A DNA stretch of 64,000 nt. Origin: Alistipes sp. (GTDB lineage Bacteria > Bacteroidota > Bacteroidia > Bacteroidales > Rikenellaceae). The position numbers and the translations under genes were made by a program. The stretch spans positions 1 to 64,000 of the forward strand of contig JAFTWZ010000019.1 in NCBI GenBank assembly GCA_017465055.1. The letters run 5' to 3'. Below are positions 7,553-16,381 of this stretch, in pieces; positions within the stretch are counted from its first letter, which is position 1; each line of letters opens with the position of its first letter. The notes below the pieces were generated by a model. That model saw only the letters and a list, made by a program, of their open reading frames with translations, was not told the origin of the DNA and did not search any database.

Positions 7553-8632
7553 ATGAAGCGTCTTACATACATACTAATTGTTGCAATGGCGCTCCTTGCC
7601 ACGACACTACATACCTCGGCACAGGAGCTTAAGCTCGGCGTGGGTTTCACCACACTATTCGACAATAAGGAGTATGCCGAGATGGACTTCGACGAGTCGG
7701 GCACGATATTCAGCGCGCGCCTCGCCCCAAAGATAGGCATAGGCTGGGAGGAGCACAACGAACTGATGTTCGGCGTAGATATGGTTCAGGACTTCGGCCA
7801 CGCAGCCAAGTTTCTCTCCGACGTCAACGTGCAGCTATACTACGGCTACCGCTCGGAGCGACTAAAACTCTTCGCAGGAATATTCCCGCGCGACGAGATG
7901 CGCGGACTTAGCAGCCTGCTCTTCTTCGACCGCGGCTACCGCTACTACTACAACCGCATAGGTGGCGTATTGGCACGCTACGAGGACCCCAACTGGGGCG
8001 ACTCTTACGTCGAGTTTGCCTTCGACTACACAGGTATGCGCGACTTCGACACGCGCGAGGCCTTTATGATAATGTCGTCGGGCAAGATGCCCATAAACTG
8101 GTTCTATATGGGTTATGACCTCCTTGTGGGTCACTATGCACGCGACAACAACCCCGACACTATCGAGGGTGTGGTAGACAACCTCTTTGTCACGCCATAC
8201 ATAGGCTACGACTTCTCGGGGGGGGGCTTCGACTTCGACATACGCCTGACGTACATACAGTCGTTGCAGCGCGACCGCTACTTCGAGAATACCTGGAGGG
8301 CACCATTGGGTGGCGAGGTAAGCCTCGCTATCAGTCGCTGGGGCGTGACGCTCGAGAACAGGCTCTACTTAGGCGAGCCGCTACTATCGCACTACGACAG
8401 GTACGGCAAGCAGCTATACAACGGCTTGACGCAGTATGCCACGCGCAACGGCATATACAACTCGCTCACAGCATCCTACGCACAGAGTTTTTTCCACGAC
8501 ACCGTACGTGTGTCGGCAGGCATAACAGCCGAGTATGACGGCATAGGCTGGGGCACGCGCCAGTGGCTCGAGCTCTGCGTAGACCTTAACTACGACATTG
8601 CGCTCAGCCGCAAGCAACAATACATCGAGTAA
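7553..8632 (+). CDS. Outer-membrane beta-barrel protein with a G9 tract in the gene
   Basis: The 359-residue product has a signal peptide (to about residue 24, MALLATTLHTSAQ) and then repeated amphipathic strands with many aromatic girdle residues (YYGYRSERLKLFAG, YIGYDFSGGGFDFDIRL). It looks like a 12- to 16-strand outer-membrane barrel of unknown substrate. A run of nine G at 8218-8226 encodes Ser-Gly-Gly-Gly in an otherwise mixed sequence and could slip, switching the frame off. A possible -7 box (TAATTTTG, 7526-7533) precedes the ATG, without a clear -33 box. glnS follows after 42 bp and may be co-transcribed. I do not recognise the family. Confidence 0.75.
   Translation: MKRLTYILIVAMALLATTLHTSAQELKLGVGFTTLFDNKEYAEMDFDESGTIFSARLAPKIGIGWEEHNELMFGVDMVQDFGHAAKFLSDVNVQLYYGYRSERLKLFAGIFPRDEMRGLSSLLFFDRGYRYYYNRIGGVLARYEDPNWGDSYVEFAFDYTGMRDFDTREAFMIMSSGKMPINWFYMGYDLLVGHYARDNNPDTIEGVVDNLFVTPYIGYDFSGGGFDFDIRLTYIQSLQRDRYFENTWRAPLGGEVSLAISRWGVTLENRLYLGEPLLSHYDRYGKQLYNGLTQYATRNGIYNSLTASYAQSFFHDTVRVSAGITAEYDGIGWGTRQWLELCVDLNYDIALSRKQQYIE
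8218..8226 (+). repeat. Homopolymeric G9 tract inside a coding region
   Basis: Nine consecutive G residues at codon positions about 222-225 of the barrel gene. Such tracts are known slippage sites in surface-protein genes of many bacteria; here phase variation is only inferred. Confidence 0.85.
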
Positions 8633-8674
8633 CAGAGTAAAGAGAGATATAGACAACAAACAAACGATAGAACT

Positions 8675-10402
8675 ATGACACAGGAGACAACTGAAGTAAA
8701 GGAGAAGTCGCTAAACTTCGTCGAGGAGGTTATCGAGGAGGCGATAGCTAAGGGAAAGACACGTGTGCAGACACGCTTCCCACCCGAGCCCAACGGCTAC
8801 CTACATATCGGCCACGCCAAGGCCATATGTCTCGACTTTGGCGTTGCGCAGCGCTATGGCGGCGTCTGCAACCTTCGCTTCGACGATACCAACCCAACAA
8901 AGGAGGATGTAGAGTATGTAGATGCCATCAAGGAGGATATCGAGTGGCTCGGCTTTAAGTGGGGAGCAGAGTACTACGCCTCGGACTACTTCCAGCAGCT
9001 GTGGGACTTCGCCGTGCGCCTCATAAAGCAGGGCAAGGCCTATATCGACGAGCAGACCTCGGAGCAGATTGCCGAGCAGAAGGGTACGCCTATGCAGGCA
9101 GGCGTCGAGAGCCCATACCGCAACCGCCCTATCGAGGAGAACCTCGACCTCTTTATGAAGATGACCGCAGGCGAGATTGAGGAGGGACGTATGGTGCTTC
9201 GCGCTAAGATAGATATGGCCAGCTCGAATATGCACTTCCGCGACCCTATCATCTATCGCGTAGTCAACCACCCACACCACCGCACGGGCGACAAGTGGAA
9301 GGTCTACCCTATGTATGACTTTGCACACGGCCAGAGCGACTACTTCGAGGGTGTGACACACTCGCTCTGTACGCTCGAGTTCGTGCCTCACCGCCCACTA
9401 TACGACCTCTTCGTAGACTGGGTAAAGGAGGGTGTCGACGAGTCGGATGAGCGCCCACGTCAGTATGAGTTCAACAAGCTCAACCTCAACTACACGCTTA
9501 TGAGCAAGCGCAACCTGCTCATCCTCGTAAAGGAGGGTTTGGTAAATGGCTGGGACGACCCACGTATGCCTACGCTGTGCGGCTTCCGCCGTCGTGGCTA
9601 CTCTCCCGAGTCTATCCGCAGCTTCGTAGATAAGATTGGCTACACGACATACGACGCGCTAAACGATATGGCACTGCTTGAGAGTGCCGTGCGCGACGAC
9701 CTTAACAAGCGTGCTACGCGCGTAAGTGCCGTTCTCGACCCCGTGAAGCTCGTAATCACCAACTACCCCGAGGGTCAGGTGGAGGCTATGGAGGCCGTAA
9801 ACAACCCCGAGGATCCTGAGTCGGGCACACATACTATAGAGTTTAGCCGCGAGCTATGGATGGAGCGCGACGACTTTATGGAGGATGCTCCAAAGAAGTA
9901 CTTCCGTATGACTCCAGGCCAGGAGGTGCGCCTCAAGAATGCCTATATCGTTAAGTGTACGGGCTGCGAGAAGGATGAGAATGGCCGCGTCACTACTGTA
10001 TATGCCGAGTACGACCCCGAGAGCAAGACGGGTATGCCTGGCAGCAACCGCAAGGTTAAGGGCACACTACACTGGGTCAGCTGCGACCACTGCATCAAGG
10101 CCGAGGTACGCCTCTACGACCGCCTGTGGAGAGTCGAGAACCCTCGTGACGAGATGGCCGCTATCCGCAAGGCCACAGGCTGCGAGGCGTTGGAGGCTAT
10201 GAAGCAGATGATCAACGAGGATTCGTTGAAGGTGCTCACCGAGTGCTACGTCGAGAAGTTCTTGGCCGAGGCTAAGCCTTACGACTACCTGCAGTTCCAG
10301 CGCATCGGCTACTTCAATGTCGACAAGGAGTCTACGCCCGAGCACTTGGTGTTCAACCGCACGGTGACGCTTAAGGATACCTGGGCTAAGATAAATAAGT
10401 AG
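8675..10402 (+). CDS. glnS: Glutaminyl-tRNA synthetase
   Basis: The 575-residue class I synthetase charges tRNA-Gln with glutamine using ATP. The HIGH motif is in PPEPNGYLHIGHAKA (residues 36-50), the KMSKS-like loop is LMSKRNL (about 275-281), and the YPMYDFAHGQSD segment is typical of GlnS/GluRS. The C-terminal part holds the anticodon-binding beta barrels. The length matches the bacterial GlnS family (about 550-580). Bacteroidetes use GlnS rather than the amidotransferase route. The gene follows a barrel gene by 42 bp and ends before a clear terminator. Confidence 0.97.
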   Translation: MTQETTEVKEKSLNFVEEVIEEAIAKGKTRVQTRFPPEPNGYLHIGHAKAICLDFGVAQRYGGVCNLRFDDTNPTKEDVEYVDAIKEDIEWLGFKWGAEYYASDYFQQLWDFAVRLIKQGKAYIDEQTSEQIAEQKGTPMQAGVESPYRNRPIEENLDLFMKMTAGEIEEGRMVLRAKIDMASSNMHFRDPIIYRVVNHPHHRTGDKWKVYPMYDFAHGQSDYFEGVTHSLCTLEFVPHRPLYDLFVDWVKEGVDESDERPRQYEFNKLNLNYTLMSKRNLLILVKEGLVNGWDDPRMPTLCGFRRRGYSPESIRSFVDKIGYTTYDALNDMALLESAVRDDLNKRATRVSAVLDPVKLVITNYPEGQVEAMEAVNNPEDPESGTHTIEFSRELWMERDDFMEDAPKKYFRMTPGQEVRLKNAYIVKCTGCEKDENGRVTTVYAEYDPESKTGMPGSNRKVKGTLHWVSCDHCIKAEVRLYDRLWRVENPRDEMAAIRKATGCEALEAMKQMINEDSLKVLTECYVEKFLAEAKPYDYLQFQRIGYFNVDKESTPEHLVFNRTVTLKDTWAKINK

Positions 10403-10423
10403 TCATTTGCGACTATAACTATC

Positions 10424-10461
10424 GAGGGCGGCTAAGTAGTTAGTCGCCCTCGGTGTTTGTT
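10424..10461 (+). terminator. Terminator of glnS
   Basis: GAGGGCG pairs with CGCCCTC around GCTAAGTAGTTAGT, followed by GGTGTTTGTT. The T run is imperfect. Confidence 0.6.
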
Positions 10462-10465
10462 GCTG

Positions 10466-10712
10466 GGGAGAGAGTAAAGAGCCAAGAGAGGGAGAAAGAG
10501 CCAAGAGACGAGAGAGCCAAGAGAGGGAGAAAGAGACCGAAGGGACGAAAGGGATGAGAGAGGGAGAGAGAGACCGAAAAGACGAAAGGGACGAGAGAGA
10601 CGAGAGAGACAACAACGAAGTCGGGTATCATCTTTCTCTGTTGTCTCTGCGTCTCTGTTGTCTCTGCTGTCTCTAATCTCTCTAATCTCCCTAATCTCCC
10701 TAATCTCCCTCT
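10466..10712. repeat. Purine-arm/pyrimidine-arm element, copy 1
   Basis: About 140 bp of nearly pure purine (GAGAGAC, GAAAGAG units) is followed by a 30-bp mixed core (10606-10640, containing AACGAAGTCGGGTATCATCT) and then a pyrimidine arm (GTCTCTG, AATCTCC units). On one strand the arms can pair into a long hairpin. The core and layout recur in reverse orientation at 28505-28728. No gene lies here. Confidence 0.75.
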
Positions 10713-10724
10713 ATCACCGCAAGC

Positions 10725-10814
10725 ACAACCAAATTTGTTGTCAAAAGGTAGTAGATACAACGCTCGGCAAAAATGCCGTCGATGGGTAGTACAACCAAAT
10801 TTGTTGTCAAAAGG
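10725..10814. repeat. 24-bp direct repeat with CAAATTTG palindrome
   Basis: The 24-bp sequence that begins ACAACCAAATTTGTTGTCAA (10725-10748) is repeated at 10791-10814, and the second copy opens the long hairpin at 10798. An inverted third copy forms the far end of that hairpin (10911-10928). Confidence 0.75.
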
Positions 10815-10928
10815 GGTTAGGCTTGGTCTATCGCAAAAGAGACTACCGCAGGATAGTACTATGACGTACAGCCTGCGGTAGTCTACTTTTTGGGATAGGC
10901 CGAGAATGACCCCTTTTCACAACAAATT
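10798..10928. terminator. Very long imperfect hairpin at a convergent gene end
   Basis: AATTTGTTGT, AAAAGGGGT, CTATC, CAAAA and AGACTACCGCAGG in the left arm pair with their complements in the right arm around a short loop near 10855-10867. The hairpin is about 130 nt and reaches into the stop codon of the reverse-strand lipoprotein gene at 10927. It sits between convergent transcripts, so a bidirectional terminator role is plausible; its length is far beyond a simple terminator. Confidence 0.7.
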
Positions 10929-12243
10929 AGTCGTGGGCCTGATTATCATATTCGTTAGCCTTTCCTCGGAAGGTACCCTTGATGTTGTTGCCGTTGTCAT
11001 CCTTACCATCTACGGTGAGGATATAGCCGTCGCCATCCTTGTCAACCTTGATGGTACCAGCTGTGATAGGAGCGGCCTGCGACATATCTACCTGGCCATT
11101 TACGCACTTGGCATACCAAGCGTGTAGCTGCAGAGAGTCGTCACGCAGGCGACCAGCAGGGAAGGTATAGTCCCAAGACTCGGCATTGGGATCGAGAAGC
11201 GTATACTCTCCCACAAAGCCATCCTTATTCTCGAAGCCACCATTAGAGCGTGGCACGAGGAAGTCAAAGAGGAGGTAAACACCGCTAAAGCCGTTGCGCT
11301 GCTCGATCATATGCACAAACCATACATCGCTCTGGCTATCGAACCAGTTGCCGCGATAGATAGGCATAAACTCGCCACCAGTCACATCGAACTCTATATC
11401 CGATGTATACTGGCTTACAGGGTGAATATCGGCAAATGTAGGCTCTGTATAGTCCTCCATAATGCAGTCGCCGTGGTACTCGATGTGGTGAGTCTCGCCA
11501 TTGAAGAGCGTGACATCGGCGATAATGCTATTCTCGGTAACTGTGAGCGTACCGCTCTTGAAGGCCTCGTTCCTGGCCAATTCGCGGTTGTCATACATAT
11601 AGCTACAATCCTGATAGGCATCAATGGTACCAGGCTCACCCGTACGCTGGTGATCTAAGGTATATGTACCCACAGGCACGCGACGCACCGAGTCAAACGC
11701 TGCACCACGCTCCGAGTAGATGTCGAAACGGTACTCGCAAGCGCCATAAGGGACGGATGCGACGCTCTCGGGCTGCATATTCGAGAGGATTACGAAGTAG
11801 TCGTGGCCTCGGGTCTGCACCTTGCCATAGTATGTGCCACCTACGTGTGTAGCAACAAACGTCTGGTCGTAAGAGACAACACCTGTCTGCTTGACCATAA
11901 CCATAAAGCTATAGTCGCCAAGCCACACCTTGATTGTAGCCTCACGATTACCGCCATCGTTGCTCGATACGTTGAAGGTAACATTGTTGTCGCTCTCATT
12001 TACCGTAACATCTGTAATCCACTCTGCAACAGTTATTGCCTGAGGGGCATTGCTACGCGTCGCCTCGTCGAGCTGCTCGAAATCGTAGGTGATAACACCA
12101 TTGCCGCCCTCCTTGCCGAAGTTCATCACCGACTCCGAGGTAAGCTTAATCTTGAGGTTGTCGTAGTTAACCTCGCCAGAATCCTTGTCGCAGGCGGTAA
12201 ATATCGCCGCAACAAGTGCAAATAATGTAAGAAGTTTTTTCAT
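10927..12243 (-). CDS. BACON-type surface lipoprotein
   Basis: The 438-residue product has a lipobox (MKKLLTLFALVAAIFTAC, lipid on Cys18). Residues about 30-120 look like a BACON domain: a GGNGVITYDF stretch, then W with D near 75, and a final conserved VMVKQTG strand. The remaining 300 residues are beta-rich with several aromatic strands (GTYYGKVQTRGHDYFVILSN, YRGNWFDSQSD) and belong to no family I can name. BACON domains occur in surface proteins that bind glycans or mucin. It is the last gene of a leftward three-gene set with similar N-termini (spacings 32 and 22 bp), so an operon is likely. Confidence 0.75.
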   Translation of the reverse strand: MKKLLTLFALVAAIFTACDKDSGEVNYDNLKIKLTSESVMNFGKEGGNGVITYDFEQLDEATRSNAPQAITVAEWITDVTVNESDNNVTFNVSSNDGGNREATIKVWLGDYSFMVMVKQTGVVSYDQTFVATHVGGTYYGKVQTRGHDYFVILSNMQPESVASVPYGACEYRFDIYSERGAAFDSVRRVPVGTYTLDHQRTGEPGTIDAYQDCSYMYDNRELARNEAFKSGTLTVTENSIIADVTLFNGETHHIEYHGDCIMEDYTEPTFADIHPVSQYTSDIEFDVTGGEFMPIYRGNWFDSQSDVWFVHMIEQRNGFSGVYLLFDFLVPRSNGGFENKDGFVGEYTLLDPNAESWDYTFPAGRLRDDSLQLHAWYAKCVNGQVDMSQAAPITAGTIKVDKDGDGYILTVDGKDDNGNNIKGTFRGKANEYDNQAHD

Positions 12244-12275
12244 TTTCGATTATTGAGTTTTAAGGTTTAATATCG

Positions 12276-13943
12276 TTATTTATAGTCGTGAGCTGCAGAG
12301 CCATCAATTACACACATCGCCGTATCAATCACCTCGTAGCGGTTATCAAACTCTTCGTTAGGTGCTGAGATTACAGCTATCAGCTTGAAGTTGTCGGTAT
12401 TCCAAGCTGTTGCCTCGAAGAGGTCGAACTGATAGACTCTGCTCATAGTGCTATTTGCCTGGATATAGCCAAAGTCTATGCCCGAGATATCGCTATTCGA
12501 CGCCCCAGTGAGGCAGTCACGCAATACGCTGTGGTGGGTGTTCATCCACTCCTCGTAGCCGCCCGACTGCTTGGCATAGATATCATCTTCGAGTGCCCAC
12601 AACGCGAGGTGTATATTCTGCGCCTCGGCGCTCTTAACCTCGACGTTAACCACATACTTTCCATCCTTAATGGTTGCGGCAAGGGCTACCGATGCCGATG
12701 GATTCTCATCCCAATACTCATCGACCTTAGACTTCATATGGTTTGGTGCAGCAGCAAAGTTGCGACAGTAGTTGAACGTAGCGCTGGGATAGCCCGTAAG
12801 AGGCATATAGCTTGTGCTACATACATCCTTATAATAGCTCCAGAAGGTCTTCGATACCGATGAGTAGCAAACCTCATTCTGGCTGAACGAGTAGGCATAG
12901 ACGATATTTATCTTATGAGAGTAGTTGGCATCCTCCTCCATAGCCTTAAGCGCAGACTTCATATTGGGGCAGTAGCCACAGCCAATGCCCGTATGGTCAA
13001 CGATAAGCATTCGCTGGTTGAAGTCGTAGCTCTCGGGCTTTGCATCAGCAGGGAGCTCGGGGGCGTACTCAGGGATTACGTTTACGGTGAGCACCTTAGA
13101 GTTGCGATTGTTATATACTGCGTAGAAGACACGCTCGGCAGCCTCCGCAGGGGTATACGGGTTGTCGACAACCTCCTTAGTGTAGTAGTCGTATATCTTC
13201 GCTTCGGCCGTCACATCCTCGTCGGCATACGTCACGCTGAAGGTGATGCTCTGGCCACAACGTATCACGGTGCTGTTAGCCGAGAGTATAGGGATAAACT
13301 CAGCGGCCTTCTGCTCGATGACAGCCTCTACACTCTTTCCCGAGTAGGCGAGTATTACGTGACCCGAGCGACTCTCCTCGACATTGCTACGTAGAACAGT
13401 GTAGTTCACCGTGCTCTCATCTACCGAGTCGATAGTAATCCACTCGACGTCCGAAGTGACCTCGGGCATAACACCCTCCTCATCACACTCGAGCATATAT
13501 GTTACCTTGCCTGTACCGCCCGTAGCCTCGAATATGGTTCTACGCTCCGAGGTAATCGAAAGGCGCACATCACCCGAGGCGAGAGCCTCGTTTTGCTGAA
13601 TGGCGATAGCGAGATTCTCGGCACCAGCATAGCTCAGCGTCACGATGCCTATGCGCTGCGAATCGGAGTGGTTACGCTCCACCAAGAAGGTTATCTTATC
13701 GTCCACAGCAAGGTCGGTAATCCAATCGCTATCGGCCGTAGCCTCTAGCTCGACACCCTCCACGGGGTTGATAATAGAGTAGCTTAGCTCGACGTTGCCA
13801 CCAGCCGCAGGCATAGCGACAATACCCGAAGGAGTAATCGTTATCTCGGGGGTGAGAGTCTGTACAGGGGTCTTGGTCTCATCACTCTCGCACGCTACGC
13901 ATACGAGGCTTACGAGGCTTAAAAGTGCAAACAATTTTCTCAT
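12276..13943 (-). CDS. Surface lipoprotein with two BACON domains and an Omp28-like thioredoxin-fold domain
   Basis: The 555-residue product has a lipobox (LVCVAC, Cys18). Two BACON-like domains lie at about 32-118 and 127-212, and an Ig-like domain at about 215-292. The C-terminal part (about 308-550) starts RMLIVDHTGIGCGYCPNMKS, with Cys322 and Cys325 in a C-G-Y-C motif, as in Omp28-related lipoproteins with a thioredoxin fold. Those are known as outer-membrane proteins of Bacteroidales; a redox role is suggested by the CxxC but not shown. It is the middle gene of the leftward lipoprotein set. Confidence 0.8.
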   Translation of the reverse strand: MRKLFALLSLVSLVCVACESDETKTPVQTLTPEITITPSGIVAMPAAGGNVELSYSIINPVEGVELEATADSDWITDLAVDDKITFLVERNHSDSQRIGIVTLSYAGAENLAIAIQQNEALASGDVRLSITSERRTIFEATGGTGKVTYMLECDEEGVMPEVTSDVEWITIDSVDESTVNYTVLRSNVEESRSGHVILAYSGKSVEAVIEQKAAEFIPILSANSTVIRCGQSITFSVTYADEDVTAEAKIYDYYTKEVVDNPYTPAEAAERVFYAVYNNRNSKVLTVNVIPEYAPELPADAKPESYDFNQRMLIVDHTGIGCGYCPNMKSALKAMEEDANYSHKINIVYAYSFSQNEVCYSSVSKTFWSYYKDVCSTSYMPLTGYPSATFNYCRNFAAAPNHMKSKVDEYWDENPSASVALAATIKDGKYVVNVEVKSAEAQNIHLALWALEDDIYAKQSGGYEEWMNTHHSVLRDCLTGASNSDISGIDFGYIQANSTMSRVYQFDLFEATAWNTDNFKLIAVISAPNEEFDNRYEVIDTAMCVIDGSAAHDYK

Positions 13944-13965
13944 CTTTATCTATCTGTTTTTGAGT

Positions 13966-15411
13966 TTATTCGGGGTTGGTGATAGGTCGGCCCATAATGT
14001 CAATCTCGGCAATAGGGCCAGCGTAGCGCACCTGAACCTTGTGGTTATGGATGCTCTCGACATCTACATAGATATCGTAACCGCCCGAGATATGCTTTAT
14101 AACCATCTGGCCATCCTTTAGCTTTGTCTTAAAACCATCGATGCGCATATCGTACTCATTCTCGAGATTGAAGTTAAAGCCGCCATCCTCGTCGTTGTTG
14201 ACATAGTATGTACCCTCGGGAATGATGTTGTTCTCGGCAGGAACGCCACAGTAGAAGTCGAAAAAGAGTTCAATACCTTCGCCGCGGAGGTTTATCGCAA
14301 AGTTTGTTGAGCTAAATGCCACGCCCGTAACCTCCTCCCAGATAAGAGGCTTCATACCCTCGGGCATAAGCCACACGCTCGAGAGATCTGTGCGGTAGTA
14401 TATGTCGTACGCAACGCCAGCCTCTACCGCCACCTTAATCGTCGCGCCACCCTCAGCTACGTTAATCTGCTCCTCTACGGCATATGTCGCATCGGTCTTA
14501 GCTCCAAAGACTCTCTCATTCTCGTTTAGTCGAATGTCAAACTCGGCAGTAGCGCCCGAGAACTTCAGGCCCTTAGCCACCATATACCTCTTCTCGGCAA
14601 TAAGTCGAGTATTATCGCCCTCGAAGTTGCCATACGCCTCGTAGAGATCCTCGCCCGGAGCGAGTGGCTCGAGTGCTTCGGCAGGGCTCTTACCCTCGGA
14701 CATAATATAATAGGTATCCTCCTTAGCGTTAAGGTAGATATCGTACTTACCAGCCTGGCTAACGTGGATGTCGCTACCCCACGACTGCGCTGTGTAGAAG
14801 TAGTTAGGCTCGGCAGCCTGACCGTTACCGCCGCGGTTTAAGGCATTGTCGCCATCCTTGATAAACTTAAACTTATCGGCAGTAGTAAGCTCCACAGCCT
14901 CAGCCACATAGTAGCCCTCAACACTCTCCATCACTATAGCCTTAGCCATTGACCACTCATTCATAGTGCCGATTATACCCCAACCCTCGAGTGTTGGCTC
15001 GGGCTCGGGAGTCTCGGTAGCTGCCGCCTGCTCAACGCTCACCTCAAACGAAAGGTCGTTATATGTAGCCACAATCTTCGTCGCACGAGGCTCTGTGGTC
15101 TGGTTTTGTGCCACGCTGAAGTTAATCTGGCCAGAGGATAGATAGACTTCACTCACAACCTCCACCCAGTCGGCGTCGCACGCCACACTCAGCATAGGAG
15201 TAGGTGCTACGACTTGGTTGTCGCTTATTGGGTTTGCCTGTGTAAATCTATAGGAAATCGTGCCAGGGCCACCTGCAGCCTCGAACTCCATCACCTCGTC
15301 GGAGATAAGCTCGAGAGTATCTCTTTTAGGCTCTTCGGTTGTCTCATCGCCCTTGTCACACGCAACCACAAGGAGTGGTAACGCCATCAATAGATAGAAT
15401 AGCTTTTTCAT
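13966..15411 (-). CDS. BACON and SusF/SusE-like surface lipoprotein
   Basis: I chose the ATG at 15411 (MKKLFYLLMALPLLVVAC, lipid on Cys18) over one three codons upstream, because the lipoprotein signal begins there. A BACON-like domain covers residues about 35-125. A SusF/SusE-type domain follows (about 140-230: WGIIGTMNEWSMAKAIVM, then KFKFIKDGD and GKYDIYLNAKEDTYYIM), the starch-binding outer-membrane fold of Bacteroides. A second, weaker copy seems to follow. No SusC/SusD pair is present, so it is not a standard polysaccharide locus. First gene of the leftward lipoprotein operon, with a good promoter upstream. Confidence 0.8.
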   Translation of the reverse strand: MKKLFYLLMALPLLVVACDKGDETTEEPKRDTLELISDEVMEFEAAGGPGTISYRFTQANPISDNQVVAPTPMLSVACDADWVEVVSEVYLSSGQINFSVAQNQTTEPRATKIVATYNDLSFEVSVEQAAATETPEPEPTLEGWGIIGTMNEWSMAKAIVMESVEGYYVAEAVELTTADKFKFIKDGDNALNRGGNGQAAEPNYFYTAQSWGSDIHVSQAGKYDIYLNAKEDTYYIMSEGKSPAEALEPLAPGEDLYEAYGNFEGDNTRLIAEKRYMVAKGLKFSGATAEFDIRLNENERVFGAKTDATYAVEEQINVAEGGATIKVAVEAGVAYDIYYRTDLSSVWLMPEGMKPLIWEEVTGVAFSSTNFAINLRGEGIELFFDFYCGVPAENNIIPEGTYYVNNDEDGGFNFNLENEYDMRIDGFKTKLKDGQMVIKHISGGYDIYVDVESIHNHKVQVRYAGPIAEIDIMGRPITNPE

Positions 15412-15464
15412 AGTGCACACTGTTATTTTTGCTTTATCTCGAAATTAAAAACTTCTTCACGATA

Positions 15465-15495
15465 CAAATGTATACGTTTTTTTCAAAATAGCAAA
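15465..15495 (-). promoter_or_regulatory. Promoter of the three-lipoprotein operon
   Basis: On the reverse strand TTTG (15495-15492), a 19-nt spacer and TACATTTG (15472-15465) match the Bacteroidetes consensus. The start codon lies about 54 bp downstream. Confidence 0.75.
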
Positions 15496-15511
15496 CGATA
15501 ATAGGACTTTG

Positions 15512-16324
15512 TTAGAAGTTGAAGCCCGCCTTGAGTACAGCATAGCTGTAGCGCGTGGTGGGGTTATATATGTAACTAAGCTCTACCGGGAGGGTTATGC
15601 CACCGTACTCAAACTCGCGAGAGAGCGTAAGCGAGAGGTTTGTGACGTTAAAGCCCTTAGCCACACTCTCCATATCGCGCTCGTAGCACCAGAAAGGCGC
15701 AGTCCAGGGCGAAGCACCTGCGCGAACCGTAAGGTCGAGCACATCCTCAAAGGGCTGCGTATAGGCCACCTCGAAGTACGAGGCAAAGGCTCGCTTACCA
15801 GCACGCGGGCCCTCAGTGAGGAAGTCGGCGCTGTGTAGGAATGTCGTTGCCCAGTGCAGATTCAGACGGTCGAAGAAGAGGTAGTCCACCGTGGCCGTAA
15901 GGCTGTGGTTCTTATCGTCGAAGAAGGGGGTGTCGAAGTTACCGCAATAGACGTCGTAGAGCGTAACCGAAAGGTTCTCGTACTCGAAGCCAAGCGTAAG
16001 GTCGAGCTCTTTGTAGTTGCTTATAAGCGATGCATTTGTCCACACGTCGACATAAAATGGGCCGTAGCCTACGGTCACCGAGGGCTGCAGCGAGGGGTCG
16101 AACATCAGAGCGTCGCCACCTCGATACGACTGGTCGTAGCCGCGCCACATATAGTTGGTCGCTACGTTGCAGCCAGCGCCCCACCAGAACTCCCAGATGC
16201 TCTCCGAAGCATCGTCCGAGGCATTAGGCGCAGAGATAGGCGAAAGAGCGGCCGAAGTGGGCTGTGCAGCACTCGCCGAGATAACGGCAATAAGCGCCGT
16301 GATAGTTAGAAGTATTCGTTTCAT
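15512..16324 (-). CDS. Outer-membrane beta-barrel protein
   Basis: The 270-residue product has a signal peptide (MKRILLTITALIAVISASAA). From residue 45 a series of amphipathic strands follows (GCNVATNYMWRGYDQSYRGG, VTVGYGPFYVDVWTNAS, LDLTLGFEYENLSVTLYD), ending in an aromatic residue (LKAGFNF). The early W-R-G-Y motif is common in porin-like barrels. Transported substrate unknown. It is on the same strand as the repressor gene (57 bp apart), but the spacer contains a 13-bp direct repeat (TTAGTAGTCTTTG) and no clear promoter. Confidence 0.75.
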   Translation of the reverse strand: MKRILLTITALIAVISASAAQPTSAALSPISAPNASDDASESIWEFWWGAGCNVATNYMWRGYDQSYRGGDALMFDPSLQPSVTVGYGPFYVDVWTNASLISNYKELDLTLGFEYENLSVTLYDVYCGNFDTPFFDDKNHSLTATVDYLFFDRLNLHWATTFLHSADFLTEGPRAGKRAFASYFEVAYTQPFEDVLDLTVRAGASPWTAPFWCYERDMESVAKGFNVTNLSLTLSREFEYGGITLPVELSYIYNPTTRYSYAVLKAGFNF

Positions 16325-16381
16325 TGGTTTTAAGGTTTTATCGTTAGTAGTCTTTGTTAGTAGTCTTTGCTTGCAACACGC

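Noticed and set aside
10403..10760. Reverse-strand frames rich in Ser/Leu or Thr/Glu in the purine/pyrimidine tract
   Set aside because: They translate low-complexity repeats and lack any start signal.
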